From the NCBI RefSeq assembly GCF_003427025.1, contig NZ_QVAI01000009.1:1-64000 (forward strand): DNA of 64,000 bases, in the 5' to 3' direction. Source of the stretch: Jiangella endophytica (lineage in GTDB: Bacteria; Actinomycetota; Actinomycetes; Jiangellales; Jiangellaceae). Position 1 is the stretch's first letter. The number at the start of each line of letters is the position of its first letter. The position numbers and the translations under genes were made by a program. The notes beneath the pieces were generated by a model, which saw nothing but the letters and a program-made list of their open reading frames with translations, did not search any database and was not told where the DNA came from. Below are positions 51,329-60,141 of the stretch, in pieces.

Positions 51329-51337
51329 TTAAGGCCT

Positions 51338-51365
51338 TCCGTAATACGGGTTTTATCGCGTACTA
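51338..51365 (+). promoter_or_regulatory. Promoter and dyad of the AraC/GGDEF-like regulator
   Basis: TACTAT at 51360-51365 is a good -10 box placed so that transcription would start about at the GTG start codon (51374), suggesting a leaderless message. CCGTA-A-TACGG at 51338-51348 lies where a -35 box or operator would be. The short dyad followed by GTTTT could instead end the FAH-family transcript. Confidence 0.4.
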
Positions 51366-51373
51366 TTAGCTGG

Positions 51374-52555
51374 GTGTCCCGCTGTGTCGTCGCGCTGTGC
51401 GTAGACCTCGACGACTACCTCGTGCAGGCGCAGCGCCGGGGGCCGGACTGGGCCGAGCAGGCCCGCGCGGAGGCCGAGCGCGTCGTCGCCGCTGCTTGCG
51501 CCGATCACGGAGCGAGCCGCGTCGGCACGGTACCGCCCGACTCCTGGATGGTCACGCTCACCGGAGCGGCGCCCGACGGCCTGCACGACGAGGCCCGGGA
51601 GCTCGCGAGTCGCATCCGGCGCCGGATCGCCGCGTCGACGTCGGCGACGGCGTCGGTTGCCCTCAGCGCGGTCGCCGACGGTCACGGAGCGGAGGCGCGG
51701 GCGGCTCGGCAGGCACGGGAGACGCTGGCGGGCAAGGTGCTCGGGGGCGGCGGCCAGATCCTCACGGCGTGGACGGGCGGCGAGCCCGTCGAGCCGCCCG
51801 ACATCACCGGCCCCGTCCTGGCGATGTTGCGCCGCGGCGAGACCGCGCACGCGGTCGCGCACGTGGAGCTGTGGGTCGAGACGCTGCTGCGCCACGGCGC
51901 CTCCGCGCGTGACGTCTTCGTCCGCTGGCTGCCCGGCCTGGTCATGGACGTCGCGGCCGCCGTCGACCCACGTCGCGCCGCCGACGGCTCCGCACGCTGG
52001 CGCAGCACGCTCGGCCTGCTCCCGCTGGCCGACCTGGTCGCGCTCAGCGAGTTGCACGAGCGCAGTCAGGTCCACGAATGGCTGCTGGACCGGTTCGAGG
52101 CCCTGACGGGTCTCGTCGGCCCCGCCGGTCGCCCGGGTCTGGCGGGGCGCGCCCACGAGCTGCTGGGCCGGCGGTTCACCGACGATCGGCTCACCCTCTC
52201 CCGGGCCGCAGCCGAACTCGGTGTCAGCCCGTTCCACCTGGCCCACACGCTGCGACAGGACTCCGCCACGACGTTCCGGCGCCTCGTCACCGGGCTGCGC
52301 GTCCGGAAGGCGCTCGGGCTGCTCGGCGGCGGCGACCTGCCGGTCGCGGAGGTCGGCCGTCGCTGCGGGTTCGCGACGACGCGGCAGTTCCGGGCGACGA
52401 TGCTGCGCGAGGTCGGCCTGAGCCCGAGCGAACTACGCTCCCGCGGGCGCGCCGGGCACCTCGGCCAGGGCGGGGACGAGCCGGGCGGCTGTGCCGCCGA
52501 GGACCATGGCCAGATCGGCGTCGCCCAGCCCTGCGAAGATCACGCGGCCCAGTGA
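51374..52555 (+). CDS. AraC-type regulator with GGDEF-like N-terminal domain
   Basis: A 393-residue regulator. The first 130 residues (VALCVDLDDYLVQAQRRGPD; VGTVPPDSWMVTL; ETLAGKVLGGGGQILTAW) resemble the degenerate GGDEF-like domain of PucR/CdaR-type regulators. A helical middle follows, and the AraC double helix-turn-helix spans about 260-360 (LSRAAAELGVSPFHLAHTLR; VAEVGRRCGFATTRQFRATM; VGLSPSELRSR). The GTG start appears leaderless. Beyond the HTH, about 35 low-complexity residues are read from the opposite strand of the convergent amidohydrolase gene (123-nt antisense overlap); this tail is probably a read-through extension. It may regulate the FAH-family gene or the convergent operon. 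Confidence 0.8.
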   Translation: MSRCVVALCVDLDDYLVQAQRRGPDWAEQARAEAERVVAAACADHGASRVGTVPPDSWMVTLTGAAPDGLHDEARELASRIRRRIAASTSATASVALSAVADGHGAEARAARQARETLAGKVLGGGGQILTAWTGGEPVEPPDITGPVLAMLRRGETAHAVAHVELWVETLLRHGASARDVFVRWLPGLVMDVAAAVDPRRAADGSARWRSTLGLLPLADLVALSELHERSQVHEWLLDRFEALTGLVGPAGRPGLAGRAHELLGRRFTDDRLTLSRAAAELGVSPFHLAHTLRQDSATTFRRLVTGLRVRKALGLLGGGDLPVAEVGRRCGFATTRQFRATMLREVGLSPSELRSRGRAGHLGQGGDEPGGCAAEDHGQIGVAQPCEDHAAQ

Positions 52556-53269
52556 CGTGCGCATGTCGATGAACGGGAAGTCCGACCCGTAGATCACCCG
52601 GTCGGCGCCCACCTCGCCGACCATCCGGGCGAGCAGCGCACCGTGGCCGCGTGACCCGCAGATCTCCAGGAAGACATTGGGGTGATCCCGGGCCAGCGCG
52701 ATGACCCGGTCGATGCCTTCCCGGCGCACGCCGGCGTGGCCCGCGACGATCCGGACCCCCGGGCGCCGCTCGGCGACGCGGGCGACATGGGCGAGGTCGT
52801 CGTACTCGCTGCCGAGCCAGGTGTGCGTCAGCACGGGCTGACCGGTCGCCTCGGCGTAGTCCCAGACCGGCGCGTAGCGGGGTCCGTCGAGGGCGTAGTG
52901 GTGCAGGTCGGGGTGCACCTTGATCCCGGCGATTCGGCTGTCGCCGTGCCAGCGCTCCAGCTCGGCGACGGGGTCGCGCCACGGGTTGACGACGGCGTAG
53001 CCGAGCAGCCGGCCCGGGTGCCGCCGGACCATGGCCGCGGTCGCGTCGTTCCCGCTGGCCGCGTCGAGCTGGATGGCGCGGTTGCTCGAGATCAGCGCGG
53101 TCGCCACGCCGCACCGGTCCATGACGGCGATCATGCCCTCCGGCGAGCTGCGGGGGATGAAGAACAGCGAGTACGGCCCCGCGTGAGCGTGCGCGTCGAC
53201 GATGCGGACCGCGGTCTGTGGACGCCGCTCCCACAACGCTCGGGTGAGTTCCTCTCCTCGGCCGTTCAT
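52433..53269 (-). CDS. Amidohydrolase-family protein (metal site intact)
   Basis: A 278-residue TIM-barrel amidohydrolase-2 protein. The metal site is complete: IVDAHAHAGP at the N-terminus, Lys/His in GIKVHPDLHHY, PVLTHTWLGS, IVAGHAGVRREG and the catalytic Asp in IYGSDFPFID. Such enzymes act as lactonases (for example sugar-acid or pyrone-dicarboxylate lactones) or decarboxylases. The ATG overlaps the stop of the next, degenerate amidohydrolase, and this is the last gene of the six-gene minus-strand operon that begins with the ABC permease at 58685. A sugar-acid lactone is the best guess for its substrate. Confidence 0.87.
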   Translation of the reverse strand: MNGRGEELTRALWERRPQTAVRIVDAHAHAGPYSLFFIPRSSPEGMIAVMDRCGVATALISSNRAIQLDAASGNDATAAMVRRHPGRLLGYAVVNPWRDPVAELERWHGDSRIAGIKVHPDLHHYALDGPRYAPVWDYAEATGQPVLTHTWLGSEYDDLAHVARVAERRPGVRIVAGHAGVRREGIDRVIALARDHPNVFLEICGSRGHGALLARMVGEVGADRVIYGSDFPFIDMRTSLGRVIFAGLGDADLAMVLGGTAARLVPALAEVPGAPAGA

Positions 53270-54027
53270 CGCGGCGCCTCGGGGAGCAGCGCCTCGAGGT
53301 TGCCGGCGGCCACCTGCGCGACGTCGTAGTCGTCGAGCTCGGACCACAGCAGCCTCGTCACCGCCTCCGCCGGGTCGCGCAGGGGCGCGCCCGTGCCGAA
53401 CACGACCCGGTGCGACCCGAACGTCGCGCACACCCATTCGAATCCCTCGTGTGTGGAGAGGTCCGACAGGTCGAGCCGGACGTTGACGTGCCGGTCGAGC
53501 AGGCCCGCCGCCTGACGCATCCCTCGATAGCCGGTGCCGCACACGACGACCACGAGGTCGGGGTGCGCGAACAGCAGCCGGTCGACGGCCTCCCACGACG
53601 TGGACTCGACGTCGACGATGAGCGGCAGCCCCGCCTCGCCGAGGGCGTCGGCGTGCGCGGCGAAGTCGGGGCCGTCGAGGGCGAACCCGTGGTCGCCCGG
53701 ATAGACCCGGACCGCCCCCACGCCCGCTTGGAGCGCCTGCTCGGCGAACTCCTTGGCCGGTGGCACCTCCGCGCACGTGCTGGGGACGCCGACCCAGCAC
53801 GGCCGCAGCCGCGGGTGTCCGGCGAGCTCGCGCACCGCCAGGTCGTTGCCGGTCGCCGGGTCGTGCCGCCACGAGACGGTGTGGCTGACCAGGCTCCGTT
53901 CGATGCCGAACCGGTCCATGCGGCGCTCCAGGGCGTCGACGTCCAGGTCGCCCGGCAACCCCCACGGCGTCGGGCCGATCAGGCAGTTGGCGTCATACAG
54001 CCGCATCCGCGGGCCCGCCGCCGTCAT
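53266..54027 (-). CDS. Amidohydrolase-like protein lacking metal ligands
   Basis: A 253-residue homologue of the preceding protein (same order of secondary elements, similar length), but the metal positions are lost: the H-x-H motif is replaced in LYDANCLIGP, the central His segment reads PLIVDVESTSWE, and the GSD motif reads VVFGTGAPLRD. It is therefore probably not a hydrolase by itself. Because it is translationally coupled to the intact paralogue (ATGA), it may be a structural or regulatory partner in a heteromer. The ATG overlaps the heparinase-like gene stop. Confidence 0.8.
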   Translation of the reverse strand: MTAAGPRMRLYDANCLIGPTPWGLPGDLDVDALERRMDRFGIERSLVSHTVSWRHDPATGNDLAVRELAGHPRLRPCWVGVPSTCAEVPPAKEFAEQALQAGVGAVRVYPGDHGFALDGPDFAAHADALGEAGLPLIVDVESTSWEAVDRLLFAHPDLVVVVCGTGYRGMRQAAGLLDRHVNVRLDLSDLSTHEGFEWVCATFGSHRVVFGTGAPLRDPAEAVTRLLWSELDDYDVAQVAAGNLEALLPEAPR

Positions 54028-55853
54028 GCGCGCCACCGCGCCGACCCGAGCAGCCGGCCCGACGACGTACGCCGCTCCCAGAGGCCGTCGGTGAGCCGGT
54101 CGGCGACGAGGCCGTTCTCGACGAGCCAGCCGCCCCCGGCGCGCCGTAGCGACCAGGCCGGTTCGCCGGCCTCCCGGCCCGGGGCGAGCAGCACGTCGAA
54201 ACGGCCGGTCGCCGAGCGCAGTCGCAGCGCGGTCAGCTCCTGGTACGACGCCGCGCCCGCGCCGGGCACCTGCCCCGGTCCCGTCTCGGTGACCACCTGG
54301 CCGGGCGGGTCGGCAGGTACGACGGACAGGAACGGCGCGCCCTCGCTGCGGAAGCCTCCGGCGTGCGCCAGCCACGGCCGCGGCGCCAGGATCGACCACG
54401 TGGCCGGCGCCTCGCCGTCGACCCGATCCGAGAACAGCCAGTAGCCGGGCTCGGCCGACACGAAGAGGACGCGCCGGGTGACGCGCAGCGGATACCCGTC
54501 GTGCTGCGCCACCACCACCTGGACCGGGCCGTCGAGGTCGGCCACCACCACGGCGGCGTCGCGGTCCTCGGACATCTCGTGGCCGTCGAGGGTCACCGTG
54601 TTATGCGACCACGGCGACCGGTACCAGTCCTGGTAACGGGGGTCGTCGTAGGTCGCCGGCCCGCCCGCCTCCAGCGCGAGCGGAGCCCTCCAGGCCGACA
54701 GTACGACGTCGGTCGCGGCCAGGTGGCTGTGCGACTCCAGTTCGTGCGCGACGTACGGTCCGGCGTTGAGCGCGAGGAACGGCGACGACGGCCCGTCGCC
54801 GCGCAGCACCACGTACCCGCTGTCCGCCAGGTGGACGCTCCGCCTCGCGGGCTCGTCCACGCCGCTCCCGGGCAGGATGCCGGCGGCTCGCTCGAGCGCC
54901 TCCCCGGGCCAGACGGTCCCGCTGTCCTGCCAGGGCGGCACCCAGCCCGCCGGTGTGGCCATCTCGGCCAGCCAGCGGTGCGCGGCGCGGAACGTGGGGT
55001 GCACGGCGAGGTCGAATCCGTGGTCGCGGCGGGCGACCACGGCCGCCCGCTGGAGTGCCTCCAGGCACAACGCGTGGTACCCGGGGGAGCGCTCGAGGTG
55101 CCCGCCGTCGGCGTAGAAGTCGCGATCGAGGTGCTCGACCAGCCTGGCCCGCCCGACGTCGACCCAGTGCGGCGCCTCCGGCGCCTCGTGGAGCAGCCCG
55201 GCGACGTGCAGCAGTTCCCCGGCGCAGACCAGCTGCCAGTTGCCCGGGCGGAAGGCTTCGTGCTCCTCGGCCGCCCAGCGGGCTCCGCCGAGCAGCGTCG
55301 CCAACGCCGCCGCCATGGTGTCGTCGGGCATCGCGTCGGTCTCGGCGAACGCGGAGACGGCCGGCGCCACGACGGTGGCGCGTGCCCACACGCCCAGCGA
55401 ATACCAGACGACGTCGAGGCCGGGCCACTCGCCGACGACGTCATCGCGGCTGGCGTACCAGTCGTCGAAGTGGCGAGCGAACCCGGCGGCGTACCGGTCG
55501 TCGCCGGTCGCCAGGTATGCCGTCACCAGCGGCCGCAGCCAGCCGAGGTAGTGCAGGCCGTAGAGGCCGGAGCGTCCCGCCTGCGGGGAGAGGAAGTCGG
55601 TGTGCCGCTCCAGCAGCTCGTCGGCGGCGGCGATCTCCTCGGCGAGGGCGTCGTCGTCGAGCTCGTCGGCCCGCCGCCGCGGATCCCACACCGGCGGGTG
55701 CGCGGCGACCCGCCGGGCGAGCCGGTGCCTTACCTCCGGGAGGTCGGCGTCCGCGGCCCCGATCCCGGCCAGCAGGTCCGTCCGGGAGATGTGCCGCATG
55801 CGGGCGGCGTCGACGTGGTCGGCCCGCTCGACCGGTGTGGCGCGCATCGTCAC
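54024..55853 (-). CDS. Heparinase II/III-like protein (cytosolic)
   Basis: A 609-residue protein with an (alpha/alpha)-toroid N-terminal half (LYGLHYLGWLRPLVTAYLAT; RPGNWQLVCAGELLHVAGLL; DGGHLERSPGYHALCLEALQ) and a beta-sandwich C-terminal half (ADSGYVVLRGDG; HSHLAATDVVLSAW; WYRSPWSHNTVTLDGHEMSE). This layout and the Asn, Tyr and His stretches match heparinase II/III-type polysaccharide lyases (PL12/15/17/21 clan). There is no signal peptide, so it would act on imported oligosaccharides. GTG 55853 overlaps the upstream stop (GTGA). It probably cleaves a uronate-containing oligosaccharide by beta-elimination; the polymer cannot be named. Confidence 0.84.
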   Translation of the reverse strand: MTMRATPVERADHVDAARMRHISRTDLLAGIGAADADLPEVRHRLARRVAAHPPVWDPRRRADELDDDALAEEIAAADELLERHTDFLSPQAGRSGLYGLHYLGWLRPLVTAYLATGDDRYAAGFARHFDDWYASRDDVVGEWPGLDVVWYSLGVWARATVVAPAVSAFAETDAMPDDTMAAALATLLGGARWAAEEHEAFRPGNWQLVCAGELLHVAGLLHEAPEAPHWVDVGRARLVEHLDRDFYADGGHLERSPGYHALCLEALQRAAVVARRDHGFDLAVHPTFRAAHRWLAEMATPAGWVPPWQDSGTVWPGEALERAAGILPGSGVDEPARRSVHLADSGYVVLRGDGPSSPFLALNAGPYVAHELESHSHLAATDVVLSAWRAPLALEAGGPATYDDPRYQDWYRSPWSHNTVTLDGHEMSEDRDAAVVVADLDGPVQVVVAQHDGYPLRVTRRVLFVSAEPGYWLFSDRVDGEAPATWSILAPRPWLAHAGGFRSEGAPFLSVVPADPPGQVVTETGPGQVPGAGAASYQELTALRLRSATGRFDVLLAPGREAGEPAWSLRRAGGGWLVENGLVADRLTDGLWERRTSSGRLLGSARWRA

Positions 55854-56905
55854 ACCACCGCCGATGGGACCCGCACCGGCCCGCCGGTCCGCAGCGACTC
55901 GTGCGCGGCGGCCAGCACGGCGGTGACGTGGCGAGAGCTCTCGAGGGTGACGAGCGGCGGCGCCCCGGTCTGGACGCAGTCGAGGAAATGGCCGATCGCG
56001 TCGTGGTAGGCGCCGGAGGGGCGCCCGTGCAGCGAGCGGAGCAGGACGTTGCGCGGATGGCGGTACGCCGAGTGGTCGGCGACGGTGATGTTCTCGGCCA
56101 GCCGGTCGAGCTGGATGACCCCGCCCTCGTACACCACCTCGACGAAGCTGTCGGTCATGGTGGGGAAGGTGTCCGGGTAGACCCAGCACGACTCGAACGT
56201 CGCCACGGCGCCGCCGTCGAAGCGGCACTGGATCTGCACGGCGTCGGGGGTGTCGATGCCCCGGCCGCGCAGGACGCCGCTGCGCGCCGAGGCGACCACC
56301 TCGGCGACGTCGTCGTCGAACAGCCAGGTGACGAGGTCGATGTCGTGGCTGGAGAGGAACCACGCGCACGTGGTGTCCCCGGCCCAACTCAGCATCTCGG
56401 TGGGCACGTGCAGGGTGTCGTTCTTGCGTGCGTACGCCAGCACCGGGGCGCCGAGGCCGGCCGCGACCTCCTTGGCCTGTGCGTAGGCCGGCACCCACCG
56501 GTGGTTGAACAGGCACATGCCCAGCGTGCCGGCCCGCCGGACGGCGTCCAGCGCACGGTCGGCGTCATCGACCCGCGTGGTGAACGGCTTCTCGACCAGG
56601 ACGTGCACACCGGCCTCGGCCGCGGCGACGACGGCGTCCGCGTGCTGGTCGTCCGGCGTGGCGACGATGAGGGCGTCGACCAGCCCCGCGGCGAGCAGGT
56701 CGTCCAGTCGCGTGAAGACCTCCGGCCGGTCGTGTCCGTCGTCGACCAGGGCGTCGGCCAGGCTGTCGGCGCTCGGCCGGGTGCGGTTGGCGAGGGCGGT
56801 GACGGTGGCGCCGGGGTGGGCGCCGGCCGCGATCGCGGCGGCCCGTCCCATCAGCCCCGTCCCGATGACGCCGAGCCGTGGGTGGTCGGTTGGCAGCATG
56901 CTCAT
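55850..56905 (-). CDS. Gfo/Idh/MocA-family NAD(P)-dependent oxidoreductase
   Basis: A 351-residue sugar or sugar-acid dehydrogenase. The Rossmann motif is LGVIGTGLMGRAAA, VATPDDQHADAVVAAAEAGV follows, and the catalytic EKP motif is VLVEKPFTTRVDDA; the second domain contains SHDIDLVTWLF with the usual Asp/His. It likely oxidises or epimerises a sugar released after uptake. The start ATG overlaps the permease stop by one base (TGATG), and its stop overlaps the lyase-like gene, placing it in the middle of the operon. Confidence 0.9.
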   Translation of the reverse strand: MSMLPTDHPRLGVIGTGLMGRAAAIAAGAHPGATVTALANRTRPSADSLADALVDDGHDRPEVFTRLDDLLAAGLVDALIVATPDDQHADAVVAAAEAGVHVLVEKPFTTRVDDADRALDAVRRAGTLGMCLFNHRWVPAYAQAKEVAAGLGAPVLAYARKNDTLHVPTEMLSWAGDTTCAWFLSSHDIDLVTWLFDDDVAEVVASARSGVLRGRGIDTPDAVQIQCRFDGGAVATFESCWVYPDTFPTMTDSFVEVVYEGGVIQLDRLAENITVADHSAYRHPRNVLLRSLHGRPSGAYHDAIGHFLDCVQTGAPPLVTLESSRHVTAVLAAAHESLRTGGPVRVPSAVV

Positions 56906-57729
56906 CAGCCCTTCATCGATCCCTGCATGCCCTCGATGAAATGCCGCTGCATTACGAGGAAGAAGATGACGACGGGCGCCAGCGCGATCACCGCTCCGGC
57001 GGCCACGGTCCTGGCGTCCGCCCCCAGGGTGCTGTCCAGGTAGGCCAGGCCCAGCGCGATCGGGTACTTGTCCGAGTCCTTGAGGACGACCATCGGCCAG
57101 ACGAAGTTGTTCCACACCGAGACGAAACCGAAGATCCCGAGCACCGCGAGGGTCGGCCGCACCTGCGGCAGCATGACGTTCCAGAAGATCCTGAACTCGT
57201 TCGCGCCGTCCACCCGTGCGCTGTCGGGCAGCTCCGCCGGGATGGCGGCGAACGCCTGGCGCAGCAGGAAGACGCCGCTCGCGGAGAGCCCGCTCGGCAG
57301 GATCACGCCCAGGAACGTGTCCGTGAGGCCGAGCTCGGAGACCACCAGGAAGCGCGGGATCAGCATGACCTCCGGCGACAGGAAGAGGATCGAGAGGATC
57401 AGGTAGAAGCACAGCTGCCGGCCGCGGAAGACGTAGCGGGCCAGCGGATAGGCCGTCAGTGCGGAGATCGTGATGTACAGCGGGATCGTCGCGGCGACGT
57501 AGATCAGCGAGTTGAGCAGGTAGCGGCCGAACGGGATGGCGTGCCACGCCTCGACCAGGTGGTCGATCGCCGGCGGCCAGGGCACGAGCGCGGGCGGGAA
57601 GCTGAACACCGCCTGGCCGGCCGGTTTGAAGGCGGTGGTGATCAGGATGAGGAACGGGCCGACGAACAGCAGCGCCACGATCGCCATCGCGGCGTAGCGC
57701 ACGGGCATCGCCCAGGAGCGGGGATTCAT
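56905..57729 (-). CDS. Sugar ABC transporter permease (MalG-like)
   Basis: A 274-residue CUT1 inner-membrane permease with about six helices (AAMAIVALLFVGPFLILITT first). The EAA loop is ELPDSARVDGANEFRIFWNV and the C-terminal end QRHFIEGMQGSMKG is the family hallmark. Its ATG overlaps the stop of the MalF-like permease. No ATPase gene is present in the operon, again implying a shared MsiK-type ATPase. Confidence 0.92.
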   Translation of the reverse strand: MNPRSWAMPVRYAAMAIVALLFVGPFLILITTAFKPAGQAVFSFPPALVPWPPAIDHLVEAWHAIPFGRYLLNSLIYVAATIPLYITISALTAYPLARYVFRGRQLCFYLILSILFLSPEVMLIPRFLVVSELGLTDTFLGVILPSGLSASGVFLLRQAFAAIPAELPDSARVDGANEFRIFWNVMLPQVRPTLAVLGIFGFVSVWNNFVWPMVVLKDSDKYPIALGLAYLDSTLGADARTVAAGAVIALAPVVIFFLVMQRHFIEGMQGSMKG

Positions 57730-58685
57730 TCCGCCTCACCTCGCGAGAGACGGTGGCTGACGGCGGCGAAGGTGAGCAGGAGCGCCCACAGGATCAGGCC
57801 GACCGCACTCGCGTAGCCGAAGTTGAACCGCTGGAACGCCTCGGTCCAGATGTAGAAGCCGAGCGTGCTGCTCGCGCCCTGCGGGCCGCCTCCGGTCAGG
57901 ACGTAGATCGAGGCGAACGCCTGCATGGAGAAGACGCCGCCCAGGACGAGACACACGGCGAGGTACGGGCGGATCAGCGGCATCGTGATGCTGGTCAGCT
58001 GCCGCCACCAGCCGGCACCGTCGAGGGACGCCGCCGAGTACAGGTCCTGGGGGATCGCCTGCAGCCCGGCCAGGTAGATCACCATGAAGTACCCGAGCCC
58101 GTGCCAGGCCTCCACGGCGACCACCGCCGGGAGCGACCACGTGGGGTCGAGCAGGAACTGGATCGGCTCGTCGATCACGCCCAGCTCCAGCAGGGCCCAG
58201 TTCAACCCTCCGCGCGGATGGAACACGTAGCTCCAGGCGATGGCGATCGCCACCATCGGCGTCACGACCGGCAGGTAGTAGAGGAGCCGGAACGACGACA
58301 CCGCGCGGATCTTCGAGTTGACGAGCACCGCGAGCAGCAGTGGCAGGAAGACCACCAGCGGCAGGTACATCACCAGGAAGAGGACGGAGTTGGTCAGCGC
58401 CTGCCAGAAGTCGGAGCTGGAGAAGGCGGTCGAGAAGTTGTCCAGCCCGACGTACACCGGTGGCGTGACGACGTCGTAGCGGTAGAAGGCCAGCTGGATC
58501 GCCGTCCAGGCCGGCCAGAGGAAGAAGACGCCCAGGAACGCGAGACCCGGGATCAGGAAGGCGTAGGGGATCCAGCGCGCCTGACCCACCGCGTTGCCCC
58601 GCCCCGCCCCCTTGCGGGGGGTGTCACCTCCGCCCGGAGGGCCCGTCGACGTCGCCTTGGGTGCGGCCGAGGCGATGGTCGTCAT
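57726..58685 (-). CDS. Sugar ABC transporter permease (MalF-like)
   Basis: A 319-residue CUT1 permease, first gene of the minus-strand operon. A Gly/Pro-rich N-terminal tail of about 35 residues precedes six helices (YAFLIPGLAFLGVFFLWPAW; LLYYLPVVTPMVAIAIAWSY). The EAA loop is LYSAASLDGAGWWRQLTSIT. The matching binding protein is encoded divergently at 58848, so the transporter is split across two transcripts that share one 162-nt control region. Confidence 0.92.
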   Translation of the reverse strand: MTTIASAAPKATSTGPPGGGDTPRKGAGRGNAVGQARWIPYAFLIPGLAFLGVFFLWPAWTAIQLAFYRYDVVTPPVYVGLDNFSTAFSSSDFWQALTNSVLFLVMYLPLVVFLPLLLAVLVNSKIRAVSSFRLLYYLPVVTPMVAIAIAWSYVFHPRGGLNWALLELGVIDEPIQFLLDPTWSLPAVVAVEAWHGLGYFMVIYLAGLQAIPQDLYSAASLDGAGWWRQLTSITMPLIRPYLAVCLVLGGVFSMQAFASIYVLTGGGPQGASSTLGFYIWTEAFQRFNFGYASAVGLILWALLLTFAAVSHRLSRGEAE

Positions 58686-58703
58686 GAGGGCCTCCGTAGG
58701 GGG

Positions 58704-58738
58704 TTGACATTTGTCTTCGTGGCGCTAATCTTGCGCAA
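58704..58738 (+). promoter_or_regulatory. Promoter with TTGCGCAA dyad for the binding-protein gene
   Basis: TTGACA (58704-58709) and TAATCT (58726-58731) are 16 nt apart, a good match to a housekeeping promoter. A perfect 8-bp palindrome, TTGCGCAA (58731-58738), overlaps the expected transcription start and is a likely repressor site. No matching regulator gene lies immediately next to it. Confidence 0.6.
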
Positions 58739-58847
58739 ATCGCAGTTACGGACATCCGGATCGGGAGATTACGGTGGCCATAAACTGCTGTCAAGGATCT
58801 CGGCTCGTCGGTGGCCACTGGGGTCGCCCCTTCCATGGAGGTGTCGG

Positions 58848-60137
58848 ATGCGCAGTCCCAAGACCCCTGCGGTGCTCGCCACGGCGCTGCTGTCGATCGG
58901 CGCCCTGAGCGGGTGCATCGCGGGGTCGGCCGACAACACGTCGGATGACCAGCAGACGTCGGGCACGGTGGAGTTCTGGACGATCAACCTGAAGGGAAAC
59001 TACGGGGACTACATCCAAGGCCTCATCGACGACTACGAGTCCGCCAACGACGGCGTGGAGATCGAGTGGGTCGACGTCCCGGGCGGCGAGATCAACCAGA
59101 AGCTCCTCGCGGCGCTGGCCTCCGGCGACGTTCCCGACGTCGTGCAGCTGGTCGACTCCGACCTCGGCTCGTTCGGCAACGCGCTGTCCGACCTCACGCC
59201 CTTCTACTCCGACGACGACCTGAGCGCCTACATCCCCGCCCTGGTCGATGCCGTGCGGCTGCAGGACGAACTCGTGGCGGTCCCATGGATCCACGGGGGA
59301 GCGCCCGCGGGCTGGTACAACACCCAGCTGCTCGACCAGGCCGGCATCGCGCCCGCGGACCTGCCGACGACGTGGGACGAGGCCTTCGAGTTCGGCCGGC
59401 AGGTCAAGGCGGCCACCGGCGCATGCGGGTTCGCCGAGCTGCCCAGGGTCGCGGTGCTCCAGAGCGAGGGGATCACCGTGCTGAACGACGACCGGACACA
59501 GGCGACGCTCAACACGCCGGAGGCCGCCGCGGTGCTCGACAAATGGCGGGAGGCCTACCGTGCGGGCGCGGTCTGTCCCGGCGCGGTCTCCGAGGACATC
59601 CGCAACCTGCCCGAGACGCTCGACAACGGCCTCGCCGCGGGCGTCGTCGGCGGGGTGTACGGGCTCCCCGCCAACCTGATCAACACCGAGAACAACGCCC
59701 CGGACGTCTACCAGAACCTCGTGGTGACCCCGGGAGTGCAGGGGGCTGCGGGCAACTACGTGATCCCCGGCATCAACACGTTCGTCGTGCCGGAGCGAAG
59801 CGACATCAAGGAGGTGGCCGCGGACTTCATCCTGCACGTCACCGGTCCCGACGCGCAGCTCGAGTTCTGCGAGCTGGCGCCGCTCTTCCCGTCGACGTCG
59901 CAGACCCTGGAGGGCGGCGCGTTCACCGACCTCGACGAGAGCGATCCGCAGGACGCGGCGCGGATGCGTGTTCTCGACGAGCTGCCGCTGGTGATCACCC
60001 AGCAGATCTCCACCCAGCTCGAGGACGCCTACCTGAAGGAGATCCGCGCGTTCCTGACCGGTGACGGCGCGGCGACGGACGCGCTGGCGAAGGTCGAGGA
60101 CGCCTGGAACACGCTGCTGGCCGAGCAGGCCGGCTGA
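58848..60137 (+). CDS. Sugar ABC transporter substrate-binding lipoprotein
   Basis: A 429-residue extracellular binding protein of the carbohydrate family-1 type. The signal peptide ends with lipobox LSGC (Cys23). The mature part begins with VEFWTINLKGNYGDYIQGLI and shows LAALASGDVPDVVQL and a Tyr/Trp-containing sugar-contact segment (VPWIHGGAPAGWYNTQLL). GGAGG lies 6 nt before the ATG. It serves the two permeases encoded divergently. The AGE-family gene follows after only 4 nt, linking uptake to epimerisation of the imported sugar. Confidence 0.92.
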   Translation: MRSPKTPAVLATALLSIGALSGCIAGSADNTSDDQQTSGTVEFWTINLKGNYGDYIQGLIDDYESANDGVEIEWVDVPGGEINQKLLAALASGDVPDVVQLVDSDLGSFGNALSDLTPFYSDDDLSAYIPALVDAVRLQDELVAVPWIHGGAPAGWYNTQLLDQAGIAPADLPTTWDEAFEFGRQVKAATGACGFAELPRVAVLQSEGITVLNDDRTQATLNTPEAAAVLDKWREAYRAGAVCPGAVSEDIRNLPETLDNGLAAGVVGGVYGLPANLINTENNAPDVYQNLVVTPGVQGAAGNYVIPGINTFVVPERSDIKEVAADFILHVTGPDAQLEFCELAPLFPSTSQTLEGGAFTDLDESDPQDAARMRVLDELPLVITQQISTQLEDAYLKEIRAFLTGDGAATDALAKVEDAWNTLLAEQAG

Positions 60138-60141
60138 GCCC

